DNA of 43,627 bases from positions 1-43,627 of IMG/VR virus record IMGVR_UViG_3300009151_000127. One strand, written 5' to 3'. Each line of letters opens with the position of its first letter. Position 1 is the first letter of the stretch. The notes below the pieces were generated by a model. It ran no database searches. It was given only the letters and a program-made list of their open reading frames with translations, and was not told the origin of the DNA. The translations under genes and the position numbers were made by a program. Shown piece after piece: positions 8,284 to 19,800 of the stretch. The stretch comes from a virus.

Positions 8284-9935
8284 TGGGAAATCTATCAAGC
8301 GGTAGGGTAATTGCCTCACAAAATAAATTACCAAGTCCCGGACCGTATACAGCTAGGATTATTGGCTATTTAGATTCAACCTACATGGGGCTATTAGAGG
8401 TTGAAATTTTGCGAGAAACTGGCAACAGCACTGCCGGCGGAGAACTACGTCAGGTCAGGTACCTAAGTCCATTTTTTGGAAGAACATCAGCTACCGGCTT
8501 AAAAGAGACTAATGACTTTGATCCAAGAAATTACGACAACACGCAAAAAAGTTATGGTATGTGGATGATTCCGCCCGATGTGGGATCTTTGATATTGTGT
8601 ATATTTGTTGACGGTGAACCTGATAGAGGTTATTATCTAGGATCTATTCCTGATGAAAATATGAACTTTATGGTTCCTGGAATAGCTGCCACAAACAATG
8701 TCCTCGGCGGCGATACCTATACTAGATATCCTGTTGCTGAATATAATAAAGCTGTTCACGACACATCTGACAGAGTAACACAGATTGTAAAACCTAAACA
8801 TTTATTTGCTGACGTGCTAAGTGCCCAGGGATTGCTAGCAGATGACATACGGGGCCTTACTACCAGTTCAGCAAGGAGAGAATTTCCTAGTCAAGTATTT
8901 GGTATTAGTACTCCAGGCCCCATTGACAAGCGTGTCAATGCTCCACGCACTCCTACAGGCAAATCAGATGCCAGAGTACCAAATGCTGCCACCAGTCGAT
9001 TGAGCGGTAGTACATTTGTCATGGATGACGGCGATGATAAGTTTATACGCAAGACAGCGGCAAATGCTGGACCACCAGAATATGAATCAATTGAAGCATT
9101 AGATAAAGATGCAGTACCTACAGGCGATGTAACTATTCCGCATAATGATTTAATTAGATTGCGCACTAGAACAGGACATCAAATATTATTACACAATTCT
9201 GAAGACTTGATCTACATTGGCAACGCCAAAGGTACTACTTGGATAGAATTATCTAGCGACGGCAAAATTGATATATTTGCCAAAGACAGTATTAGTGTTC
9301 ATACAAAAGCAGATATGAATTTTTATGCTGATCGAGATGTTAATATAGAGGCCGGCCGCAATATAAACATGAAAGCTGCCGCAGGTCGTGTACAGGTCGA
9401 ATCTAAAACTGATCTTAATTTAATTATAGGTGCCAATGGAGTTATAACCACAGCTGGCAGTTTACAAGTTAAAACAACTGGACTTAATAATTTTACATCC
9501 ACTGGCGCTACAAATATTAAAAGCTCTGCTAAAATTAATCTCACGTCCGGTACAGATACTAATATTAAAGCCGGAGCAAAACTTACACAAAATGCAGCCG
9601 CATACTATTCTCTGCCAGGTGGCGGCGGAATAGGAGCGGTTACAGCAGTTGCTTCAGCCGCATCAACTGCGTCTGCATTAAGTACCTTTGACAATGTTTA
9701 TAATGCCACCGGCGATAAGATTTCTAGTATTATGAAACGGATACCAAATATTGAACCGTGGCCTCAGCATGAGCATCTAGATCCATTGTTTATGACTACA
9801 AGTGCGACAGATAGAGAAAATCCAGAATCAGTTAGCTTCACAGCAAATCCAGATAATCAACTAGTTCCAAAATATTATAACTCATATACCACTGGGACAG
9901 ATACTTTTGACCCACCACCGCCACCGGCGAACTAA
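8283..9935 (+). CDS. 5: Baseplate central spike gp5 (no lysozyme domain visible)
   Basis: This 550-residue spike protein has an N-terminal OB-fold region (about 18-125: GPYTARIIGYL, then YGMWMIPPDVGSLILCIFVD). A linker follows, and then a beta-helix (about 289-440) made of short repeats such as KIDIFAKDSISVHTKADMNF and DVNIEAGRNINMKA, typical of gp5C/VgrG needles. A C-terminal segment contains IEPWPQHEHLDP and ends PPPPPAN. T4 gp5 carries a lysozyme domain between the OB and helix parts; I see no such domain here, so wall digestion is probably done by another protein. A strong AAGGA site after its stop serves gp25. Confidence 0.88.
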   Translation: MGNLSSGRVIASQNKLPSPGPYTARIIGYLDSTYMGLLEVEILRETGNSTAGGELRQVRYLSPFFGRTSATGLKETNDFDPRNYDNTQKSYGMWMIPPDVGSLILCIFVDGEPDRGYYLGSIPDENMNFMVPGIAATNNVLGGDTYTRYPVAEYNKAVHDTSDRVTQIVKPKHLFADVLSAQGLLADDIRGLTTSSARREFPSQVFGISTPGPIDKRVNAPRTPTGKSDARVPNAATSRLSGSTFVMDDGDDKFIRKTAANAGPPEYESIEALDKDAVPTGDVTIPHNDLIRLRTRTGHQILLHNSEDLIYIGNAKGTTWIELSSDGKIDIFAKDSISVHTKADMNFYADRDVNIEAGRNINMKAAAGRVQVESKTDLNLIIGANGVITTAGSLQVKTTGLNNFTSTGATNIKSSAKINLTSGTDTNIKAGAKLTQNAAAYYSLPGGGGIGAVTAVASAASTASALSTFDNVYNATGDKISSIMKRIPNIEPWPQHEHLDPLFMTTSATDRENPESVSFTANPDNQLVPKYYNSYTTGTDTFDPPPPPAN

Positions 9936-9944
9936 GGATAACAT

Positions 9945-10394
9945 ATGGCATCAAATTCCAATTTATATAAAAAGATTAAAATACCATCAAACACTACTAA
10001 GTCGACTAAGCAATCTCCGACTAAAATGTATCGTGGATTTAGTACTGTTAGCACAGCAACAGAAAACTTTGCCCTGTACGACTATGAACTGATTAAGCAA
10101 GATTTATTAAATCACTTTTATACCCGTCAGGGCGAACGTCTTATGCAACCCGAGTTTGGAACAATCATATGGGATCTGCTGTTTGAACCACTAACAGGCC
10201 ACATTAAAGATCTTATCTTGCAAAATGTTAATGAGATTGTTAACTATGATCCTAGAGTTCAAGCAGAAAGTGTTATAGTCACATCGTACGACCAGGGAAT
10301 ACAAATTGAATTTACACTAACATATGTAATCTATAATGTGCAACAAAAAATACAATTACGATTTGACCAAGACAACGGCCTGTTAGTAGCGTAA
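9945..10394 (+). CDS. 25: Baseplate wedge protein gp25
   Basis: This 149-residue wedge and sheath-initiator protein belongs to the gp25 (W_0025/'lysozyme-like') family. The signature region is present: DYELIKQDLLNHFYTRQGERLMQPEFGTIIWDLLFEP (about 46-83), with the conserved GER...PEFG segment, followed by NYDPRV. In T4, gp25 completes the wedge core with gp6 and gp53 and starts sheath polymerisation. The first 35 residues are a Lys/Ser/Thr-rich extension. It lies last in the operon that starts at 4736; a new late promoter follows immediately. Confidence 0.95.
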   Translation: MASNSNLYKKIKIPSNTTKSTKQSPTKMYRGFSTVSTATENFALYDYELIKQDLLNHFYTRQGERLMQPEFGTIIWDLLFEPLTGHIKDLILQNVNEIVNYDPRVQAESVIVTSYDQGIQIEFTLTYVIYNVQQKIQLRFDQDNGLLVA

Positions 10395-10418
10395 TTAACT
10401 ACGCATATAATTTTATTC

Positions 10419-10426
10419 AATAAATA
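10419..10426 (+). promoter_or_regulatory. T4-type late promoter (AATAAATA)
   Basis: AATAAATA lies 19 bases before the gene 6 ATG, in the 51-base gap after gp25. It fits the late -10 box NATAAATA and lacks a sigma70 -35. It is expected to drive gp6, the giant protein, the fibre and the protease (10446-31812), which have no other clear promoter between them. Confidence 0.75.
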
Positions 10427-10445
10427 CTGTACACTAGGATAGATC

Positions 10446-13400
10446 ATGAGTTCAACGGATAGACAAAACAACCTGTTAATTAATCAGGATTGGAAGAAAA
10501 TATATCAAAGTTTCCGCAATGCAGATTTCCAAAGTTACGACTTTGAAAATTTACGCAGAACTATGATTGAGTATCTGCGTACTAATTATCCTGAAGATTT
10601 TAACGATTACATTGAATCTAGTGAATACCTTGCCCTAATTGACCTTATTGCGTTCCTAGGCCAAAGCATAGCTTTCCGCGTTGATTTAAATGCTCGTGAA
10701 AACTTTTTGGAACTGGCCGAACGCCGTGATAGTGTACTACGCCTAGCACGATTGATCAGTTACAACGCTAAACGCAATATTGCCGGACAAGGATTGCTAA
10801 AGTTTAATACAATTCAAACTACAGAAACAGTAGTTGACAGCAACGGCCGCAATCTAGCAGGTCAGGTAATTGCATGGAATGACCCAAGTAATACTAACTG
10901 GAACGACCAGTTTATCAAAGTTATGAATGCGGCACTCCCTGCATCACAACAATTTGGTAACCCTAGTGCCAAAGCAACAATCTACGGTATTCCTACAGGA
11001 CAATATCGATTTAGCGGCAGCAATACTGATCTACCGATCTATTCGTTTACTAAGATGGTGTCAGGCCGTCAGATGAATTTTGAAATCACTAGTACAACAT
11101 TTAGTGGAAAGTCATTTATATACGAAGAGGCACCTAAAATAGGTAACCACCCGGCTTGTATATACAGAGATGACGGCCACGGTGCAGGCAGTAGCGGTAC
11201 TGGATTTTTCTTTAATTTTACAGAAGGCACATTGAATGTTGGATCTTTCGTCATCGATCAACCTACTAGTAACGAATCAATAGATATAGATGCTCAGAAT
11301 ATTAATAATAATGATGTTTGGTTATATAGACTTGACCAAAAAGGTCTTGAGTCCGAGGCATGGACACAAGTTTCGTCAGTTACTGGTAATAATATTATCT
11401 ATAATAGCATCAGCAAAAACATTAAAAATATCTATAGTGTTATCACAAGAGCCGGCGATGCAATTAGCTTGAGTTTTAGCGACGGTACCTTTGGAACTCT
11501 CCCGTTAGGTACATTTAGAACTTATTACAGAGTGAGCAACGGATTAAATTATACCATTAACCCTGCAGATGTTCGAAACGTATCAATAACAATTCCATAT
11601 ACTTCTGTAACAGGATCACCTGAGACAATAACAATCTCATTAAACCTAGTCACTTCTGTGTCAAATGCTAGTCTTTCTGAAACCAATGCAGATGTTAAAA
11701 CCAATGCACCACAAACATACTATACGCAAAATCGCATGATCACTGGCGAGGATTATAACATTAGTCCGTTGTCTGTAACACAAGAAGTTGCAAAAGTTAA
11801 AGCAATCAATAGAGCTAGTAGTGGTATTAGTAGATATTTTGACCTAGCTGATCCAACAGGCAAATACAGCTCAACAAACTTGTTTGCAGATGATGGTATA
11901 TTGTATCAAAACTCTTACAGCTTTGATACACGATTTAAGTATGCTACTAGAACAGACATTGAGGGTGTTATCTATAATACTATATTTCCAATTCTTAAAA
12001 AACCTGATTTAAGAAATTTTTATTATGCAAATTATACCAAAGTAACAAATCCTAGCTTGATATTTTCTTGGTTTAGTATTTCAAGTGACTCTAGCTCATC
12101 TACAGGTTATCTCGGCTCATCTTCAAGTGCCCCGTACAAGGTAGGAACAGCCGCCACTAACGATCTAACATACTTGGTGCCACAGTCGCTAGTTAGATTT
12201 ACCGCGCCAGCAGGCAAATATTTTGATACCAAGAAAAAGAATATAGTAACATCAATACCTGCTAGCGGAATAGTTCCTGCCGGCGGCATAACTTATATAT
12301 GGGCTGAAGTGGTATCTGTTACAGGCGACGGCACAGCAGTAGCTCCACAAGGAGCAATCGTCCTAAATAGGGTAGTACCATCAACTGCTATAGTATCTCA
12401 AATTATTCCAAAACTATCTACCTCAATTGATACAACACTTATTACAACTATAATTGATTTAGTATTTGCTAATAAACCATTCGGGTTACGATATGATACT
12501 ACATTGCAGTCATGGCAAATTATTTTTGAATCTAACTTAGATATCTCTAGTAATTTTAGTTTGACTAATCAAGGTAACACATCAAACCTTGGATTAGATT
12601 CTAGTTGGATATTATTATTCACAACTGATAACGAATTCTATACTGTTACTACTCGACAGTTACAGTATGTTTTTGAAAGCAATTCACAAGTTAGATTTTA
12701 TTTTGATACAAATGAAAAGATCTATGATGTTACATCAAACACTGTAGTTAGCGATAAAATTAAAATATTAAGTGTTAATACTCAACCTGATAATACATCT
12801 GCATTTACCTATGATTTAGATTGGGATGTAGTTTCTGAAATTAACGGAATTGACGGTTATATAGATAATAAAAAAATAGCAGTGTCATTTGCTGATTCTG
12901 ATAATAACGGAGTAGTTGATAATCCGCAATTGTTTTTAGATATTGTAGATCCGTTAACATTGCCTCTTACAAAATATATTATTCAAGAAAAATATTCGAT
13001 ATCTGTTGGGCAGGAAGATTATCAATACATGGATAATTCTAATAATACTGTAATTATTAAGCAAAAAGAATCAGACACTGGATCGTTAACTCAGTATGCA
13101 GACGGCCAATATTTTTATTTTGTTACATCAAATGTTGTTAAGAAGTTAAATTTAAAATTAGGCCAACTTGTTCCTAATTTAGATTATAAAGTATATGTCG
13201 GCAGGGACAACTTAAAATTTCAATATACACATAGCGCAGATTATGAATCAAGAATTGATCCGGGAGTAAGTAATATAATTGACATTTATGTCCTAACAAA
13301 AAATTATGACACACAATTTAGACAATGGTTAAATGGTGCCGCAATATCAGAGCCGTTACCACCGAGTTCTGATCAATTACATGATACTATTGCACCTTCA

Positions 13401-13892
13401 TTGAATTTAATTAAATCAATTAGCGATGAAATTATATATCATCCAGTTAGCTATAGAATATTATTTGGAGCAACTGCTAGTACAAATCTACAAGCTATAT
13501 TTAAAATTACTAAAAATTCTAATAGTGTGGTTTCCGATAATGATATTAAAGCAAGAACTATAACTGCAATTAATCAATTTTTTAGTTTAGACAACTGGGA
13601 CTTTGGCGACACCTTTTATTTCTCTGAATTGTCGACATATATTATGACCCAGTTATCTCCTGACGTTACAAATTTTATTGTTGTTCCAAGAGAAAGCGGT
13701 GTTTACTTTGGAGGACTATTTGAAATAAAATGTCCAAGTAATCAGCTATTCATCAACGGCGCCACTGTATCTGATATTGAAATTATTTCAGGAATAACAT
13801 CAGGAAACATTAAATCAGTTACTGGATCAGCGTTGTCAACAGCCTCGTCAACACAAGTAATAACTAGTTCGTCATATGGAGCATCTAAATAA
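10446..13892 (+). CDS. 6: Baseplate wedge protein gp6
   Basis: This 1148-residue wedge protein has the conserved gp6 N-terminus: a DFENLRRTMIEYLRTNYPEDF stretch (about 30-50), then FLGQSIAFRVDLNARENFLE and RRDSVLRLARLISYNAKRN (about 94-113). A baseplate_J-like central region follows, with LPLGTFRTYYRVSNG and the TYYTQNRMITGEDYN motif. The C-terminus ends in Ser/Thr-rich repeats. In T4, dimers of gp6 form the ring that holds the wedges together. It is much longer than T4 gp6 (660); the extra length seems to lie in a beta-rich region (about 480-960). The stop overlaps the giant gene's start by one base (TAATG). Confidence 0.93.
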   Translation: MSSTDRQNNLLINQDWKKIYQSFRNADFQSYDFENLRRTMIEYLRTNYPEDFNDYIESSEYLALIDLIAFLGQSIAFRVDLNARENFLELAERRDSVLRLARLISYNAKRNIAGQGLLKFNTIQTTETVVDSNGRNLAGQVIAWNDPSNTNWNDQFIKVMNAALPASQQFGNPSAKATIYGIPTGQYRFSGSNTDLPIYSFTKMVSGRQMNFEITSTTFSGKSFIYEEAPKIGNHPACIYRDDGHGAGSSGTGFFFNFTEGTLNVGSFVIDQPTSNESIDIDAQNINNNDVWLYRLDQKGLESEAWTQVSSVTGNNIIYNSISKNIKNIYSVITRAGDAISLSFSDGTFGTLPLGTFRTYYRVSNGLNYTINPADVRNVSITIPYTSVTGSPETITISLNLVTSVSNASLSETNADVKTNAPQTYYTQNRMITGEDYNISPLSVTQEVAKVKAINRASSGISRYFDLADPTGKYSSTNLFADDGILYQNSYSFDTRFKYATRTDIEGVIYNTIFPILKKPDLRNFYYANYTKVTNPSLIFSWFSISSDSSSSTGYLGSSSSAPYKVGTAATNDLTYLVPQSLVRFTAPAGKYFDTKKKNIVTSIPASGIVPAGGITYIWAEVVSVTGDGTAVAPQGAIVLNRVVPSTAIVSQIIPKLSTSIDTTLITTIIDLVFANKPFGLRYDTTLQSWQIIFESNLDISSNFSLTNQGNTSNLGLDSSWILLFTTDNEFYTVTTRQLQYVFESNSQVRFYFDTNEKIYDVTSNTVVSDKIKILSVNTQPDNTSAFTYDLDWDVVSEINGIDGYIDNKKIAVSFADSDNNGVVDNPQLFLDIVDPLTLPLTKYIIQEKYSISVGQEDYQYMDNSNNTVIIKQKESDTGSLTQYADGQYFYFVTSNVVKKLNLKLGQLVPNLDYKVYVGRDNLKFQYTHSADYESRIDPGVSNIIDIYVLTKNYDTQFRQWLNGAAISEPLPPSSDQLHDTIAPSLNLIKSISDEIIYHPVSYRILFGATASTNLQAIFKITKNSNSVVSDNDIKARTITAINQFFSLDNWDFGDTFYFSELSTYIMTQLSPDVTNFIVVPRESGVYFGGLFEIKCPSNQLFINGATVSDIEIISGITSGNIKSVTGSALSTASSTQVITSSSYGASK

Positions 13893-16800
13893 TGGCTGAT
13901 AGTATCAACCCGTCTGGATCAAACAGCGTAGCCGCAAACTTTCTTCCAAATTTTTATAAAACTGATTCTAACAAGAAGTTTTTACAAGCAACTGTTGATC
14001 AGCTAGTACAACCTGGTACTGTTAAAAAGATTAACGGATACATTGGTCGTAAAAGTTCAAAAGCCACAGTTGGCAGCGATGTGTTTATCAATGCTCTGAC
14101 AGTAGAACGACAGAATTATCAGTTTGAACCTAGTTTTGTTGTCAATGATACACTAGGTAATACAACTTATTTTAAAGATTATATTGACTATATTAATCAG
14201 CTAGGGGTATTTGGAAGCAATACTTCAAATCATGCTAGATTAAACTCTCAAGAATTTTACAGTTGGAATCCTCATATCGACTGGGATAAATTTGTTAATT
14301 TTCAAAACTACTATTGGTTGCCATATGGTCCCGACCTTATCACAATCTATGGACAAAAGCAAAAGATCGACAGTACATATAATGTAACGGTTGAATCAGC
14401 AGGTGACGGAAATCAATACTTGTTCACACCTAACGGATTAACTCGTAATCCTGTACTTAGATTATATCGAGGACAAACATATAAATTTAAAATCAAAAGT
14501 CCCGGCAACCCGTTCAGTATTAAATTACTACCAACACTGGGAACATCTGACAGATATGTAATACCACAAATTGACAAGTACGGAGTTGTTGACGGCACAA
14601 TAACTGTAACGCTACCTCCTAACTCTCCTAGCATATTATATTATCAGAGTGAAACTGATCTGGCATTGAGCGGGGTAATCCAAGTATTTTCATTAGAAGA
14701 CAATACTGTAATTGATGTTGAACAAAATATATTAGGCAAAAAATACTATGTATTAGCTGACGGAACACCGTTGAGCAACGGTATGAAAGTGGCATTTGGT
14801 GGAACAGTTATTCCTGAAAAATATGCTACCGGAAACTATTATGTAGAAGGTGTAGGTACAGCAATCACACTAGTCAACGAAGCAGTGCTTGAAGTAGTGT
14901 TTCCATTCACAAGCAATGTTGCAGTATTATTTGATACAACTCCATTTGATACATTGCCGTTTAGTGACGTTGAGGGATATGCTGGTAAGACTGATTATAT
15001 TCTTTCTAATAGAGGCAGCGCAGACCATAACCCATGGGCACGATACAATCGATGGTTTCATAAAGATGTCATCGAAGAAAGCGCAACAGTTAACGGTAAA
15101 ACACCATCATTGGATCAAACAGCACGAGCTGTTCGTCCTATTATTGAATTTGAAGCAAATTTAAAGTTATTTAATTTTGGTACTAAAGCAGTAGACGACG
15201 TTGATCTAGTTGACACATTCACTAAGGATGTATTCTCGACCATTGAAGGATCTCTAGGATACAACATTGACGGTACCGCTCTTGCACCCGGACATCGAGT
15301 GTTGTTTACTGCGGATACTGACTTGTTAGTTAAAAATAAAATATATCAAGTTAGCTTTGTTAATATAGAAACTCGTCGACAAATACATTTAACTGAAATA
15401 TCTTCGCCGTCAGATAACGCTACTGTATTGGTAAAACAAGGATTGAAAAATCAAAGCCAAACATACTGGTATAGTAATAAAACTAAGGCTTGGAAGTTAG
15501 CTCAACAAAAGATAACAGTTAATCAGCCTCCACTATTTGATATAGTTGACGCGGCCTCAAACAGCTATGGAGATATTTCATATTATCCAGGATCAACATT
15601 TGTAGGCACAAAATTGTTTTCTTATAAAGTATCGTCTACCGGTACCGCTGATGCTGTATTGGGATTTCCGTTAACGTATAAAAATATTAATAATATTGGT
15701 GATATAGTTTTCAGCTTTGATCTAACTACAGATACATTTGATTATAAGAAAAACAATCTTAGTGTAGCAACCGTTAGGGCAGATTTAGGCTACTTAGTAA
15801 GTCAGGATTATATCGGAAATCCAATTTATATTAACGGCTGGAAGACTTGTGAAGTAGCAAATACACAAGCCGCCGTCAGAATTTATAAAAATTCAAGCAT
15901 CAAATACGATTTCAATATTGATATTTTTGATGACATATCAAAATTAAGTGACCTAGTTGTTAAAGTTTATATTAATGGCGTGTTATTAGACAACAGATAC
16001 TGGTCTGTTGTTACAAATTCTTTTTATAAATCAGTCAAGCTAGTTAATCCTCTAACTGATTCTCAAGTACTAACAATTAAAGCATATGCATCACAGCCTA
16101 TTAACAATAACGGCTATTATGAAATACCGTTAAACTTTCAAAATAATCCTCTTAATGATTATGTTACTACTTTTACACTAGGAGAGGTAAAGGATCATGT
16201 TAGTTCAATAATAGAAAACATACCGCCGGCCTTGCTGGCATTGGTTCCGCCTGATCCTGATCAACATACTCCGTTAACTACAGTTGGTAATATAACAACT
16301 GATCCCGATTATGTAAATCTTAGAGACCTAGGCAGTATAACTCAATACGGCACTAAGTTTGTACAGCATAGTGGTCCGGGAAGTCTATCGACTTATCATA
16401 TTACTTCTCAGACAAACAATATAGTACGATCAATAGAAAAAGCAAGAGAAGATTACAATAATTTTAAGAAAATAGTCTTGACAATTGCAGAAAAACTAGG
16501 AGTAGATTCTACCCCAGCAAAGCAAGTAGATTTAATCTTAGATAAGATTAATAAAGATAAACCAACTAACTTGCCATATTATTTTAGTGATATGGTTCCC
16601 TATGGCTCTGCTGTACGAACAGATATTAAAGTTGTTGATTATCGAATTAAAACTTATCCTCTAACTAATATTTTTACATTGGCTACGTTGAGTAATAAAG
16701 CAGTTGGCGTATACTTAAACGGAGTACAGTTAATACACAATAGCGAGTATACTTTTGACCAGACTGGGTTTGTAATCATTGCAGATAAAGTACAAATGGC

Positions 16801-19800
16801 TAACGGAAATATTATTACAACTTACGAATATGATAATACTGACGGAAGTTTTGTGCCAGAGACTCCGACTAAACTAGGTATATGGCCAAAATACGAACCT
16901 AAAATTTATCTTGACACTACATTGATTACTCCTAGAATGATGATTCAAGGACATGACGGAAGTCTAACGTTGGCATTTGGAGACTATCGAGATAATATTA
17001 TTTTAGAATTAGAAAAAAGAATCTTTAATAACATTAAGGTAGAATACGATCCTAAAATATATGACATTTTTAATGTTATTCCGAGCTACGGACACGATCA
17101 AATTTACAGTAGAACAGAATTTGATCAAACTCTTGCCCCGAGTTTTTATAAATGGACATCTTCAATTAATAGAGATTTTTCTAAACCTCTAAGTTACGAT
17201 AGAACAAATTCATTTACATACAATTACAAAGGACACGCTACTCCAGACGGAAAGGATGCACCTGCATACTGGAGAGGTATTTACACTTGGATGTATAACA
17301 CTGATCGTCCACATTTGTGTCCTTGGGAGATGCTAGGTTTTACAATTGAGCCTAACTGGTGGCAAGATACATATGGTCCAGCACCATACACTTGTAACAA
17401 TACCATACTATGGACAGATATCTCAAAAGGTGTAGTTAAGCAGCCTGGTGTGCCTCCAACTGTACTATCTCAATATATTAAGCCATGGTTGTTAGCTCAC
17501 CTACCAGTAGACGAATCAGGCGTTTTAATTAGCCCACTTCAGTCTGATGTGGTATCAGGTATAATTACCCCATCAACAAATAATGATTTTGTATTCGGTG
17601 ATAACAGTCCGGTTGAAGCAGCCTGGAGAAGAAGTAGTCACTATCCGTTTAGCATACTAATAACTTCTATGTTGTTAACCCCATCTAAAACTTTTGGATT
17701 AGTATTAGATCGATCAAGAATTGTAAGAGATTTAACAGGACAACTTGTATATAAAGAAACAAATCGACGTATACGACCGTCAGATATAGTCCTACCTAAT
17801 ATTTCTACAAGTTCTGCTCGGGTGCAAACAGCAGGAATTATCAACTATATTGTAAATTATATCTTAAGTGATAGTTTAAAATCTTACACTTCTTACAAAT
17901 ATGATTTATTAAACTTGTCAGCAAAACTTAGCTATCGTATTGGAGCTTTCAGCAGTAAAGAAAAATTCAATTTATTACTAGATAGCAAAACCCCGCTGAG
18001 TTCAGGCAGCATATTTGTTCCACAGGAAGATTATGATATTGTCTTAAACAGCTCAAGCCCCCTTAAGAAAATCACATACAGTGGAATTTTAGTAACAAAA
18101 TTATCTGACGGTTATGAATTAAAAGGTTATAGCCTAACTCAGCCATATTTTAATTATTACAATCATGTACAATCTGGCAATCCTCTCAACGTAGGTGGCA
18201 TCTCAGAAGGATTTTCACAGTGGACTGCTAATCAGCAATATGCTGCCGGCACTATTGTTAAGTACAATAATGTTTATTACAGAGTACAGGTCACTCATAC
18301 TGATACTGGAACATTTAAAGCATCTTACTTCCAAGCATTAAAATCAATTCCTATCATTGGTGGAAGAACTGTTATATCACGTAAGTTATGGGACAGAAGT
18401 GAATCGATTAGAATCCCATACGGAACTAAATTTGATACTATACAAGAAGTATACGATGTAATTATCGGATACGGTGAATGGTTAAAAGATCAAGGATTTG
18501 TTTTTGACGACTATAATCCTAACCTAGATGCAATTGCCAACTGGGAAACTAGCGGTAAAGAATTCTTATTCTGGACAACTCAAAACTGGTCATCAGGACA
18601 AGATAAATGGGCAGAGTGGACACCGGGTACTCCGATCGTATTTGATTCTATCTTGCGCTACAACGGAGATTATTACAAAGCTATTATAACTGCTCCGGGT
18701 TCTGCAATATTTGATCAAGAAGATTTTATCAAGCTAGAAGGATTAAGCACAGTTGGCAGTAGCGTTATTAGTCTAAGTCCGTCTGCAGGAAAATTAACTT
18801 TTAATACAAAATTATGTGTAATAGATGATATTAGAAATGCATTTAACGGCTATGAAATATTTAAAGTAGATGGCACACCATTAAATTCTGATTTCCTTCA
18901 GTCATATAGAAAAGAAAATTATGTTACCTATTCTCCTCAATCTAATGATGGGATTTATTGTGCAACATTTTATCTAGTACAAAAAGAACAAGTAGTACTT
19001 CTTAAAAATACTACCATGTTTAATGATACAATTTATAACCCACCGAGCGGTTACAAACAAGATCGAATTAAAGTATCAGGATATGTGAGTGAGAACTGGT
19101 ATGGCGGCTTTGATATTCCAGGATTTATATTTGATCAGGCTATCGTTGATTCTTGGGCCGCATGGAAAGATTATGCATTGGGGGATATTGTCAAGTATAA
19201 AGATTTTTATTATAGTGCTATTCATTTCCTATCAGGTACTGAAGCGTTTAATATATCTGACTGGGTAAAACTTGACAAACAACCAAAAGCACAATTACTA
19301 CCAAATTGGAATTACAAAGCAAATCAATTTACTGATTTCTATAATTTAGATAGTGATAACTTTGATATTAACCAACAAAAAGTAGCTCAACATCTTATTG
19401 GTTATCAAAAGCGACAGTATCTTGAAAATATTATACAGGATGACGTTAGCGAATTTAAATTTTATCAAGGAATGATTCGTGAAAAAGGTACACAAAATGT
19501 ACTTAATAAATTGTTTGATGTATTAAGCGCCGACGGAAAAGAAAGTTTAAACTTTTACGAAGAGTGGGCTGTAAGATCAGGACAATATGGCGCTAGTTCT
19601 GGATTTGAAAATATTGAATTTATTTTAGATGAGTCGTTATTTAAAAATAACCCGCAAGGATTTGAACTAGTAAATCAGATTGCTTCGACTAACTATTATG
19701 ATTTTATTATTAGACAAGCACCAGCTAGTGTTTATATAAAACCATTAGGCTATGTTTCTGCACCTTGGCCTAAATTACAAAATTATAATCCTTACTTACG

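Noticed and set aside
10406-10411. TATAAT upstream of gene 6
   Set aside because: The matching -35 position reads TTAGTA, a poor fit, while a good late box lies just downstream.
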